A DNA stretch of 64,000 bases, from positions 177,471 through 241,470 of the forward strand of contig NZ_LMIA01000012.1 of assembly GCF_001428565.1 (NCBI RefSeq). The letters are read 5' to 3'. This DNA is from Nocardioides sp. Root190. GTDB lineage: Bacteria; Actinomycetota; Actinomycetes; Propionibacteriales; Nocardioidaceae. Under the pieces are notes generated by a model, which saw only the letters and a list, made by a program, of their open reading frames with translations, was not told the origin of the DNA and ran no database searches. Of the stretch, positions 16,479-25,699 are shown piece by piece. The position numbers and the translations under genes were made by a program. Position 1 is the first letter of the stretch, and every line of letters starts with the position of its first letter.

Positions 16479-16543
16479 GGGGCTGAAACTAGCCGACGAG
16501 GAGCCGGTTCCCCGGGACATCGGCTCCCGGGAGAGGATGGATC

Positions 16544-16999
16544 GTGGAGATCTCGACCGACGACCCCGGCCGCCGCGACGTGCTCGCGCTGCTGGAGCAG
16601 CACCTCGCTGACATGTACGCGACCTCACCTGCGGAGAGCGTGCACGCCCTGGATCCGGCAGCGTTGGCCGGTCCCGACATCTCGTTCTGGACAGCGCGGG
16701 AGGACGGCCGGCTGCTCGGCTGTGCGGCGCTGAAGCAGCTCGCGCCCGAGCACGCTGAGCTGAAGTCGATGCGGACCACACCCCTCGCCCGCCGCCGGGG
16801 CGTCGCCGGGCGGCTGCTCGACCACGTCCTGGCCGAGTCCCGCTCCCGAGGCCACCGGCGGATCAGCCTCGAGACGGGCACCGAGGACTACTTCGCGCCC
16901 GCCCGGAACCTGTATCTCACCCGGGGCTTCGCTGAGTGCGGCCCGTTCGCGGACTACGTCCTCGATCCTCACAGCATGTTCCTGACCCTGGAGCTCTGA
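16544..16999 (+). CDS. GNAT family N-acetyltransferase
   Basis: A 151-aa GNAT protein with the acetyl-CoA loop RRRGVAGRLLDHVLAESRSRG (about residues 82-102) and a C-terminal strand region NLYLTRGFAECGPFADYVLDP, like the YsnE/PhnO-type small acetyltransferases. GTG at 16544 has a GAGAGGA ribosome-binding site six bases upstream, unlike its leaderless neighbours. Substrate unknown; it is a single-gene unit facing the acVLRF1 gene. Confidence 0.88.
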   Translation: MEISTDDPGRRDVLALLEQHLADMYATSPAESVHALDPAALAGPDISFWTAREDGRLLGCAALKQLAPEHAELKSMRTTPLARRRGVAGRLLDHVLAESRSRGHRRISLETGTEDYFAPARNLYLTRGFAECGPFADYVLDPHSMFLTLEL

Positions 17000-17013
17000 G
17001 GTCAGGTCCGTCG

Positions 17014-17625
17014 TCAGGACGGCGCGTTCTCGACCTCGACGTGCAGCGACTGGGCGTCGGCGATGACCTTCTCGAGAACCGCCCGCCGCGGGTCCGGGAC
17101 CGCGTGCCACGCCCCGACGACCTCGAGTCGAGCGAGCCGGGCGTCCTCGAGGACCTCGGCCACCGCGGTGCGATCTCCTCCGGCCACCACGACGTCGAGC
17201 CCGGCGAGGATCCGCGCCGCGTGGTCGGCTGCTGCCTCGAAGGCATCGCGGGCCTGGTTGGCGCGGCGTCGGGCGAACCGCTGCTGGGACTGGCCGCCGG
17301 CCTTCGTGCGCCCCTGGACATGGCGTTGCCCGACCTTCGACTCGACGAGCTGCGTGCCCTCGAGCCGTCCGACGGCGAAACCGCCCTTGCGCACGAGCAG
17401 GACGCCCCAGCGTTGCGGTGGCCTCGCCTCGCCCACGAGGGCGACGGCCTCCGCAGCACCGTCGTAGGAGGAGGAGAAGGGGAGCCGGGCCGCGAACCAG
17501 GAGCCGTCGGCTGCCGTGCCCCGCAGGGCGCCGCCGTCGGTCACCAGCGCCGTGGCGCCGTGCGAGGACTGGAAGTTCTCGCACCATCGAGGCCAGCGCT
17601 GGACGGGAACGAAGACCTCGGGCAC
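17014..17625 (-). CDS. acVLRF1-type peptidyl-tRNA hydrolase (Vms1-like release factor)
   Basis: A 203-aa protein with GGQSQQRFARRR at residues 110-121. This GGQ-bearing loop is the hallmark of the VLRF1 superfamily related to eukaryotic eRF1 and Vms1; the actinobacterial branch (acVLRF1) is thought to release peptides from tRNA on stalled or split ribosomes. The rest of the protein fits a compact RNase-H-like eRF1 domain 2, with TKA just before the GGQ. GTG at 17625 has TAGGTT six bases upstream (17632-17637), a leaderless arrangement, divergent from the SRPBCC gene. Confidence 0.88.
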   Translation of the reverse strand: MPEVFVPVQRWPRWCENFQSSHGATALVTDGGALRGTAADGSWFAARLPFSSSYDGAAEAVALVGEARPPQRWGVLLVRKGGFAVGRLEGTQLVESKVGQRHVQGRTKAGGQSQQRFARRRANQARDAFEAAADHAARILAGLDVVVAGGDRTAVAEVLEDARLARLEVVGAWHAVPDPRRAVLEKVIADAQSLHVEVENAPS

Positions 17626-17643
17626 GGGACGAACCTACCGATG

Positions 17644-17655
17644 AGAACGTGTTCT
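17644..17655. promoter_or_regulatory. KstR-like palindrome between the acVLRF1 and SRPBCC genes
   Basis: AGAACGTGTTCT has perfect five-base arms around a two-base centre. It differs from TNNAACNNGTTNNA (the KstR consensus as I know it) only at the first T. It touches the TAGTCT -10 (17655-17660) that lies six bases before the SRPBCC ATG, and the acVLRF1 -10 is just to its left, so one bound TetR-type repressor could affect both genes. Confidence 0.45.
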
Positions 17656-17666
17656 AGTCTTGCCGC

Positions 17667-18176
17667 ATGCCCGCCCTGCACCCGTGCGACCACGTCGGCC
17701 TCGACTTCATCGACTCCGCCGCGAACCGGTTCTCCAACAGCGTGGACCTCGCGATCACCCCGGAACAGCTCTTCGAGGTGCTCGCCGACGCGGACTCGTG
17801 GCCGCGCTGGGCGAAGGTGATCACCGACGTCGAGTGGACCACCGCGCCGCCCAGGGGCATCGGCACGATGCGCACGGTCACCATGCGCGGCGGACTCGTG
17901 GGCGCCGAGGAGTTCATCGCCTGGGACGAGCACACGATGCTCGCCTTCCGCTTCAACGAGGCGTCCGAGAAGCGGATCCGGGCGTTCGCCGAGAGGTACG
18001 ACGTCGTCGCGACCCCCGAGGGCTGTCGACTCACCTGGACGCTGGCCCTCGAGGTGAGCGGTGTCGCCCGCTTCACACTCGCGCCGAGCAAGCCCCTGTT
18101 GAACGCGGGCTTCCGCAAGTTCCTCAGGAACCTGAGGCGCTACACCGACGAGCGGTACGCGTCAGCTACACGTTGA
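17667..18176 (+). CDS. SRPBCC family protein (polyketide-cyclase/START-like)
   Basis: A 169-aa single-domain protein with the SRPBCC pattern: ITPEQLFEVLADADSWPRW early, then alternating strands and a long C-terminal helix (LLNAGFRKFLRNLRRY). The fold makes a deep hydrophobic pocket for lipids, sterols or polyketides; here the ligand is unknown. The start is leaderless-type (TAGTCT-N6-ATG) with a KstR-like palindrome on the promoter, hinting at control by lipid or sterol metabolites. Its end overlaps the sufT end by 11 bases (convergent). Confidence 0.82.
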   Translation: MPALHPCDHVGLDFIDSAANRFSNSVDLAITPEQLFEVLADADSWPRWAKVITDVEWTTAPPRGIGTMRTVTMRGGLVGAEEFIAWDEHTMLAFRFNEASEKRIRAFAERYDVVATPEGCRLTWTLALEVSGVARFTLAPSKPLLNAGFRKFLRNLRRYTDERYASATR

Positions 18177-18600
18177 AGCCGAGGGCGCGGAGCTGCTCGC
18201 GGCCGTCGGGAGAGATCTTGTCGGGGCCCCACGGCGGCATCCAGACCCAGTTGATCGCGACGTCGTTGACCAGGCCCTCGAGAGCGGCGTTGGTCTGGTC
18301 GGTGATCACGTCGGTCAGCGGACAGGCCGCCGAGGTCAGCGTCATGTCGAGCACGAGGTTGGATCCCTCGTCGACGTGCATGCCGTAGACGAGGCCGAGG
18401 TCGACGACGTTGATCCCGAGCTCGGGGTCGACGACGTCCTTCATCGCCTCCTCGACGTCGACCAGCGCGACGCCGGTCGAGGCGTTCGTGCTGTTCGCGA
18501 GGAGATTCGCCTCCGGCACGTCGGGAAGGTCGCTGTGGTCCTGGTGACCGTGGCCGTGACCATGTCCGTGGTCGCCGTGGTCGTGGTTGTGCTCGCTCAT
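18166..18600 (-). CDS. sufT: SufT-like Fe-S assembly factor with His-rich N-terminus
   Basis: A 144-aa MIP18/DUF59 protein: VEEAMKDVVDPELGINVVDLGLVYG and the LTSAACPLTD loop with the conserved Cys. Family members support Fe-S cluster maturation. The first 24 residues are unusual, with nine histidines in an alternating His/Gly/Asp run, which could bind Fe, Zn or Ni. The ATG overlaps the sufU stop (ATGA) and this is the last gene of the SUF operon. A longer in-frame start upstream lies inside sufU and is rejected. Confidence 0.92.
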   Translation of the reverse strand: MSEHNHDHGDHGHGHGHGHQDHSDLPDVPEANLLANSTNASTGVALVDVEEAMKDVVDPELGINVVDLGLVYGMHVDEGSNLVLDMTLTSAACPLTDVITDQTNAALEGLVNDVAINWVWMPPWGPDKISPDGREQLRALGFNV

Positions 18601-19082
18601 GACTTGTCTTCTCCTCCTGCGACGACCTGGGTCGTCGCGTCCTTCCACGCCATCCACGACAGCAGTGCGCACTTCACGCGCGCGGGGAACTTCGCCACTC
18701 CGGCGAAGGCGATGCCGTCCTCCAGGACGTCCTCGTCCGGCTCCACGTTGCCCTTGCCCTGCATGAGGGTCAGGAACTCCTGGTGGATCGCCAGCGCCTC
18801 GTCGACGGTCTTGCCGATCACGAGGTCGTAGAGCACGGAGGCAGATGCCTGGGAGATCGAGCAGCCGAGCGAGTCGTACGAGACGTCCTCGACGACGCCG
18901 TCCTTGAGGTGGACCCGGAGGGTCACCTCGTCACCACAGGTCGGGTTCACGTGGTGCACCTCGGCCGACTCGCCGGTCGCGCTGTCGCGAAGACCCTTGC
19001 CGTGCGGGTTCTTGTAGTGGTCGAGGATGATCTCCTGGTAGAGAGCATCCAGCCCGTTCCGGTCAGTTCCGTGTGCCGTCAT
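18597..19082 (-). CDS. sufU: SufU sulfur acceptor / Fe-S assembly protein
   Basis: A 161-aa SufU with the zinc-site residues C49, D51, C74 and C138, equivalent to those that accept persulfide sulfur from SufS in Bacillus. It is four bases downstream of sufS and overlaps sufT by ATGA. The start at MTAHGTDRNGLDALYQEIILDHY gives the family length; a longer upstream frame would lie in sufS. Confidence 0.95.
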   Translation of the reverse strand: MTAHGTDRNGLDALYQEIILDHYKNPHGKGLRDSATGESAEVHHVNPTCGDEVTLRVHLKDGVVEDVSYDSLGCSISQASASVLYDLVIGKTVDEALAIHQEFLTLMQGKGNVEPDEDVLEDGIAFAGVAKFPARVKCALLSWMAWKDATTQVVAGGEDKS

Positions 19083-19086
19083 CAGG

Positions 19087-20391
19087 TCAGTCCAACTTGA
19101 AGTAGCTGCGGGTGTATTCCAGGGCCTCGACGAGCGCGTCGATCTCGCGCGGCTCCGTGTAGAGGTACGACGACATGCGCGTCGAGCTCTGTACGCCGAA
19201 CCTGGCATGGGCCGGCTTGGCGCAGTGGTGGCCGGCGCGCACGGCGACGCCGCGGCTGTCGAGCACCTGGGCGATGTCGTGCGGGTGCACGCCGTCGAGC
19301 TCGAAGGCGATCGCGCCACCGCGCAGGGCGGCGTCCAGCGGTCCGAGCACGGTCAGGCCCTTGATGCCCTGCAGACCCTCGAGGGCGTAGGCGGTGATGG
19401 CCTGCTCGTGGGCGTGGATCGCACCGAGTCCGATGTGACCGAGGTAGTCCACCGCGGCACCGAGGCCGATGGCCTCGACGATCGGCGGGGTCCCGGCCTC
19501 GAACTTGTGCGGGATGCCGGCGTAGGTCGAGACGTCCATCCGGACGGTCTCGATCATCTCGCCGCCACCGAGGAACGGCGGCAGCTGGTCGAGCACGGCA
19601 CGCGAGCCCCACAGGACGCCGATCCCCGTAGGTCCGACGACCTTGTGACCGGTGAAGGCGACCAGGTCGGGCCGCTCGTCGAGAGGCATCGCGGCCAGGT
19701 CGATCGGCAGCTGCGGCGCGGCCTGCGAGGCGTCCACCACGACGATCGCGCCGACGGCGTGCGCCTTGCGGGTGATCTCGGCGATCGGGTTGATCGTGCC
19801 GAGCATGTTGGACACCCAGGTCAGGGACACGACCTTCGTGCGCTCGGTGATGAGCTGCTCGATGTTCGAGAGGTCGAGCTGACCGTCGTCGGTCAGGCCG
19901 AACCACCGCAGCGTCGCGCCGGTGCGCTGCGTGAGCAGCTGCCACGGGACGATGTTGGAGTGGTGCTCCATCTCGGTGATGACCACCTCGTCGCCAGCGC
20001 CGATCTGTCGCTCCCCCGCCCAGACCAGCGTGTTGGCGACCAGGTTGAGCGCCTCCGAGGCGTTCTTGGTGAAGATCACCTCGTCGCGCTCGGGCGCGCC
20101 GATGAAGGCGGCGACCTTGTCACGGGCGGCCTCGAAGGCCTCCGTGGACTCGGCACCGAGCTGGTGCATCGCCCGTGCGATGTTCGCGTTGTGCCGCTCG
20201 AGGTGGTCGACCATCGTGTCGATCACCACCTGCGGCTTCTGCGAGGTGTTCGCGCTGTCGAGGTAGACCAGCGGCATCCCGCCCGCGAGCGTGCGCTCGA
20301 GGATCGGGAAGTCCTTGCGGATGACCTCGAGCTCGGGCAGCAGGCCGCTCAACCCGCTGGTCGACCCGATGGCCGGGCCGGGCGAGACCAT
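19087..20391 (-). CDS. sufS: SufS cysteine desulfurase
   Basis: A 434-aa PLP enzyme that removes sulfur from cysteine. Recognisable are the substrate/PLP regions (EMEHHSNIVPW; VDASQAAPQ; the Lys in FTGHKVVGPTGIG) and the persulfide Cys in RAGHHCAKPAHARFG at about residue 390. It carries about 20 extra residues at the N-terminus compared with compact homologues. The start codon overlaps the sufC stop by one base, and sufU follows after four bases. Confidence 0.97.
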   Translation of the reverse strand: MVSPGPAIGSTSGLSGLLPELEVIRKDFPILERTLAGGMPLVYLDSANTSQKPQVVIDTMVDHLERHNANIARAMHQLGAESTEAFEAARDKVAAFIGAPERDEVIFTKNASEALNLVANTLVWAGERQIGAGDEVVITEMEHHSNIVPWQLLTQRTGATLRWFGLTDDGQLDLSNIEQLITERTKVVSLTWVSNMLGTINPIAEITRKAHAVGAIVVVDASQAAPQLPIDLAAMPLDERPDLVAFTGHKVVGPTGIGVLWGSRAVLDQLPPFLGGGEMIETVRMDVSTYAGIPHKFEAGTPPIVEAIGLGAAVDYLGHIGLGAIHAHEQAITAYALEGLQGIKGLTVLGPLDAALRGGAIAFELDGVHPHDIAQVLDSRGVAVRAGHHCAKPAHARFGVQSSTRMSSYLYTEPREIDALVEALEYTRSYFKLD

Positions 20392-21149
20392 CAGACCGCC
20401 GCCTCGAGGAAGCGCTCGTAGCCGTTGGCCTCCAGCTCCTCGGCCAGCTCGGGACCGCCGGACTCGGCGACCCGGCCCGCGACGAACACGTGCACGTGGT
20501 CGGGCTTGATGTAGCGCAGGATCCGCGTGTAGTGCGTGATCAGCAGGACACCCTTGCCGTCGCGCTCGCGGAACCGGTTCACGCCCTCGGAGACGACCTT
20601 GAGCGCGTCGATGTCGAGGCCGGAGTCGGTCTCGTCCAGGATCGCGACCTTGGGGTCGAGCAGGTCCAGCTGGGCGATCTCGTGGCGCTTCTTCTCGCCG
20701 CCGGAGAAGCCCTCGTTGACCGAGCGCTGACCGAAGGTCGGGTCGAGGTTCATCCGCTCGAGCGTGGCGTTGACGTCCTTGACCCAGGTGCGCAGCTTGG
20801 GCGCCTCTCCGTCGATGGCCGTCTTGGCGGTGCGCAGGAAGTTCGACACGGACACGCCGGGGACCTCGACGGGGTACTGCATCGCGAGGAAGAGTCCGGC
20901 GCGGGCGCGCTCGTCGACCGACATCGCCAGGACGTCGTCGCCGTCGAGGGTGACCGTTCCGCCGGTGATCTCGTAGCGCGGGTGGCCGGCGATCGAGTAG
21001 GCCAGGGTCGACTTGCCCGAACCGTTGGGTCCCATGATCGCGTGGGTCTCGCCGTCGTTGATCGTCAGCGTGACGCCCTTGAGGATCTCCTTGGGACCGT
21101 CATCGGTCTGAACCTGGACCTGCAGGTCCTTGATCTCCAGGGTGCTCAT
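20391..21149 (-). CDS. sufC: SufC ATPase of the SufBCD scaffold
   Basis: A 252-aa ABC-type ATPase with Walker A GPNGSGKST, the Suf-specific signature FSGGEKKRHEI and Walker B VAILDETDSGLD. It drives conformational change in SufBD for cluster assembly. The ATG at 21149 (MSTLEIKDLQVQ) overlaps the upstream Rieske gene stop (ATGA). It belongs to the operon sufR-B-D-Rieske-C-S-U-T. Confidence 0.97.
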   Translation of the reverse strand: MSTLEIKDLQVQVQTDDGPKEILKGVTLTINDGETHAIMGPNGSGKSTLAYSIAGHPRYEITGGTVTLDGDDVLAMSVDERARAGLFLAMQYPVEVPGVSVSNFLRTAKTAIDGEAPKLRTWVKDVNATLERMNLDPTFGQRSVNEGFSGGEKKRHEIAQLDLLDPKVAILDETDSGLDIDALKVVSEGVNRFRERDGKGVLLITHYTRILRYIKPDHVHVFVAGRVAESGGPELAEELEANGYERFLEAAV

Positions 21150-21481
21150 GTTGGGGTGACTCCGTTCAGAGTGGTCTCCACGTCGACGTACACGTCGTCT
21201 CCGCGGACTTCGACAGGGAAGGTGGCAACCGGCTCGGTCGCCGGGAAGGTGGTGGGCTTGCCGGTGCGCAGGTCGAAGGTCGACCCGTGCAGCCAGCACT
21301 CGATGGTGCAGTTCGCGACCTCGCCCTCGCTGAGCGAGACTGCGGCGTGCGAGCAGAGGTCCTGCAGGGCGAAGACCTCCTCGCCGTCACGGGCGATCGC
21401 GACGTCGTACCGGTCGATCGTGACCGCAAGGGCCTCGTCGGTGGGTACGTCGGCGAGCGCGCACGCGCGTTCGAAGGTCAT
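21146..21481 (-). CDS. Rieske-type ferredoxin embedded in the SUF operon
   Basis: A 111-aa soluble Rieske 2Fe-2S protein. The cluster motif has CSHAAVSL and CWLHGSTFD (C-x-H, then C-x2-H). Such a small Rieske protein is common between sufD and sufC in actinobacteria; a role as electron donor or as a first cluster recipient is plausible but not demonstrated here. It overlaps both neighbours (ATGA at each end). Confidence 0.92.
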   Translation of the reverse strand: MTFERACALADVPTDEALAVTIDRYDVAIARDGEEVFALQDLCSHAAVSLSEGEVANCTIECWLHGSTFDLRTGKPTTFPATEPVATFPVEVRGDDVYVDVETTLNGVTPT

Positions 21482-22664
21482 GCCTGTCCTCGATCGGCCT
21501 CGTCCAGCTCGGCGAGCACGTGACGCTGCAGCTCCTCCTCGACCTGGGCCGACAGCTTTGCTGCGACCTCGGGCACGGTGACCCGACGGATCAGGTCGTC
21601 GAAGAACCCGCGGACGACGAGCTTGCGGGCCTCGGCCTCGCTGATGCCACGCGAGCGGAGGTAGAAGAGCTGGTTGTCGTCGAAGCGGCCGACCGCCGAC
21701 GCGTGGCCCGCGCCCTCGATCTCGCCGGTCTCGATCTCCAGGTTGGGGACCGAGTCGGCCTGGCAGCCCTCGGTGAGCACGAGGTTGCGGTTCTCCTCGT
21801 AGGTCTCGATGCCTTCGGCGACCTTGCGGATCAAGACGTTGCCGATCCACACGGTGTGCGCCTTGGCGCCCTGCAGCGCACCCTTGTAGACGACGTTGGA
21901 CTTCGTCTTCGGGGCGTTGTGGTCGACGAACAGGCGGTGCTCGAAGTGCTGACCCGCGTCGGCGAAGTAGAGGCCGAACAGCTCGGCTGATCCACCGGGA
22001 CCGGCGTAGTCCACGTTGGTGCTGGTGCGGACCAGGTCGCCGCCGAGGGTGAACTCGAACTGGCGCAGCGTGGCGTCGCGACCGACCCGCACGTTGATCT
22101 GCTCGGTGTGCACGGCGTCGTCGGCCCAGTCGTTGATGTGCACCAGGTCGAGCTGCGCGCCGTCGCCGACGAGCACCGAGGTGAAGGCGTTGTACGTCGT
22201 GCTGCCGGAGTGCTCGATGAGCACGACCGCGCGGGCGTGGTTCCCGATCCGCACGACGACCCGGCCGGCCACGGCCTCCTCGACGGAGGTGCCGTGCAGC
22301 TGGATCCGGACGGGGTCCACGACGTCGGCCTCGCTGGCGATGTCCAGCAGCCAGGCCGTGCCGGCGTTCTTCGCCGCGAGGGCGCCGAGGCGGTCGAACG
22401 GGGCCGTGCCGCCGAGCGCGACGGCCTCCTCGAGCGGGATCTCGCTCAGCGTGACGCCGTCGGGGAGCTCGATCTTCTGCTCCAGCCGGCCACCGGGAGC
22501 GGTGTCCTCGAGGAGCCCGCGCAGCCGCTTGAGCGGCGTGAAGCGCCAGATCTCCTCACGGCCGGACGGCGCGGGGTGCGCCGCCAGGTCGTAGGTGGGC
22601 TCGGGGTGGAGGTGACTCTCGACGTGGTCCTGCTCGAGGGCGTCACTGACAACTGCTGCCGACA

Positions 22665-22665
<1 letters not shown>
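21478..22665 (-). CDS. sufD: SufD Fe-S scaffold protein
   Basis: A 395-aa SufD with the beta-helix core and the C-terminal block GHASAVGRFDDNQLFYLRSRGISEAEARKLVV that contacts SufC, including the conserved His in GHASAVG. It partners with SufB and SufC in the scaffold complex. The start overlaps the sufB stop by one base (TGATG). Confidence 0.96.
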
Positions 22666-24079
<1,414 letters not shown>

Positions 24080-24083
<4 letters not shown>

Positions 24084-24781
24084 GACGTGACCTCCTCCTT
24101 CTTTGTCGGCGACTGCGATGACGTCGGAGCGGCGGGGATGCAGGTGGTGCACACCCCGTCGCCGTGGGCGATGGTGGCCAGGCGCTGGACGTGGGTTCCG
24201 AGGACGCGGCCGATGGCCTCGGTCTCGGCCTCGCACAGCTGGGGGAACTCGTGGGCGACGTGGGACACGGGGCAGTGCTGCTGGCACAGCTGCTCCCCCG
24301 CGCTGTGTCCGTTGATCGGCGTCAGCTGGCGCACGGCGGCGGCGTACCCCTCCTCGGAGAAGACCAGCGCCAGCACCTCGGCATCGGACGACTCGGGGTG
24401 GGCGGCACGGAGGTCGGGGAACCGGCGTTCGATGAAGGACGCCCGTCGGTCCGCGAACGCACGCACGGCCTGCTCGCCGCCGGTCTCGGCCAGGAAGCGC
24501 AGGGCCTCGGTGGCGAGGTCGTCGTACTGCTGCACGAACGCATCGCGTCCGTGACCGGTGAGCGCGAACACCTTGGCCGGGCGACCGCGACCGCGGGCAC
24601 CCACGGGACGCGGGTCACGGGCATCGATCGCACCGTCGGCCAGCATCTGGTCGAGGTGGCGACGGACGGCGGCAGGAGTCAGCTCCAGCCGCTCGGCGAG
24701 GGCCGCAGCAGTGGACGGTCCGTTGACCAGGATCGACTGCGCGACGCGCTGGCGCGTCGGCTGATCGGTGTCCCTGGACAT
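24080..24781 (-). CDS. sufR: SufR-type Fe-S sensing transcriptional regulator
   Basis: A 233-aa regulator: a DeoR/ArsR-like winged helix (residues 8-70, AAALAERLELTPAAVRRHLDQM) and a C-terminal sensor with cysteines at 166, 170, 183, 211 and 214, enough to hold a 4Fe-4S cluster as in cyanobacterial and mycobacterial SufR. The repressor would release DNA when its cluster is lost. The ATG at 24781 is chosen rather than an upstream start at 24823, because a palindrome resembling the mycobacterial SufR site sits between them, 3 bases before the ATG. Confidence 0.92.
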
Positions 24782-24783
24782 TT

Positions 24784-24798
24784 CCACAACATCAGTGT
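24784..24798 (-). promoter_or_regulatory. Putative SufR operator
   Basis: Read on the minus strand the sequence is ACACT-GATGT-TGTGG. It matches the mycobacterial SufR inverted repeat ACACT-N5-TGTGA (from memory) at nine of ten defined positions. It sits immediately before the sufR ATG, so binding would autoregulate the whole SUF operon. Confidence 0.6.
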
Positions 24799-24863
24799 GC
24801 CGATATTGCAGGGGGTCCTTCAAGCAAGGCCGCCCTTACTGAGGACACCCTGCGAGACGTGGG

Positions 24864-25298
24864 TCACATCGCGACGTCGGAGGCCCGCCCCGGGGCGGTC
24901 TGCCGCAGCCACGCGAGACCTGCGAACGGGAGCACGAGCGGGAGGAAGCCGTACCCCTGGCCGAAGTGGGACCACACGGTCCGGTCCGGGAACAGGTCGG
25001 TCGCCAGATAGCTCATCGCGCCCACGGAGAGCACGCCGAGGAGCTCGATGCTCACCGCGATGCCGGCGACACGCCAGCCCGTGCGCCCGCCGAGCAGGAG
25101 GCAGGTCGTGGCGACCAGGTAGAGCACGGCGGCGAGGAGCGACAGCGAGTACGCCAGCGGCGCCCGCTCCGGCTCCATGCCGAGTTGGACCGCAGACCTC
25201 CCGGTCGCAGCGACGGCGAAGATCCCGTAGACGAAGACGAGGGCGCGGCCCCAGCCCTGGGAGAGCTGGCCGTCGGACAGCGGCCTGGACTCAGCCAC
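24864..25298 (-). CDS. Small membrane protein, function unknown (four helices)
   Basis: A 144-aa hydrophobic protein with about four membrane helices, near residues 18-34, 49-69, 73-92 and 115-132. I do not recognise the family. Its GTG start overlaps the end of the gene before it by eight bases, so the two are co-translated. It lies between the SUF operon and the ABC-2/ctaA genes; in M. tuberculosis a different integral membrane gene (Rv1459c) occupies this position, as I recall. Confidence 0.75.
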   Translation of the reverse strand: MAESRPLSDGQLSQGWGRALVFVYGIFAVAATGRSAVQLGMEPERAPLAYSLSLLAAVLYLVATTCLLLGGRTGWRVAGIAVSIELLGVLSVGAMSYLATDLFPDRTVWSHFGQGYGFLPLVLPFAGLAWLRQTAPGRASDVAM

Positions 25299-25656
25299 GG
25301 CCCGCCACCCAGACGTCCCACAGACGGAGCTCGAGCCCGGCCACCGTGGCGACTGCGAGGAGCAGGATCGTGGTCCCGACCCGCGACCGCTCGGCGAGCG
25401 AGAAGAAGGCGCCCACGATCGGCACCAGCACGACCGTGACGAGGTAGCTCACGAAGACCGCGCCCTCGACCTCGCGATCGGTGCGGGCCAGCGCGACGGC
25501 ACCGACGACGAGCTGCGCGACGACCGCGACCTCCAGCACCGCGAGCCCGATGAAGTGCGCGTCCTGGGCCGAACGGTCCCGGACCAGGTCGACGAGCAGC
25601 ACGATGGCCACCACGCCGGCAATGGCGAGGATCACGCCGTAGGACCAGGAACTCAC
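25291..25656 (-). CDS. Small membrane protein, function unknown (four helices)
   Basis: A 121-aa protein with about four predicted helices and charged loops (VRDRSAQDAH; ARTDREVEG). The family is not recognised. The GTG at 25656 is chosen over longer starts because TACGCT lies seven bases upstream (25664-25669 reversed) in a leaderless arrangement, and longer versions would run into the divergent ABC gene. It is the first gene of a two-gene unit with the next membrane protein. Confidence 0.7.
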   Translation of the reverse strand: MSSWSYGVILAIAGVVAIVLLVDLVRDRSAQDAHFIGLAVLEVAVVAQLVVGAVALARTDREVEGAVFVSYLVTVVLVPIVGAFFSLAERSRVGTTILLLAVATVAGLELRLWDVWVAGRG

Positions 25657-25663
25657 GGCCGCC

Positions 25664-25693
25664 AGCGTAGAGCCGAAGTGGCACCCATAGACT
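25664..25693. promoter_or_regulatory. Back-to-back leaderless-type promoters
   Basis: Minus strand TACGCT (25664-25669) serves the small membrane protein pair (GTG at 25656, N7). Plus strand TAGACT (25688-25693) serves the ABC-2 ATPase (GTG at 25700, N6). Only 18 bp separate the two hexamers, so each promoter's -35 region overlaps the other gene's -10. Confidence 0.55.
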
Positions 25694-25699
25694 CCCCGG

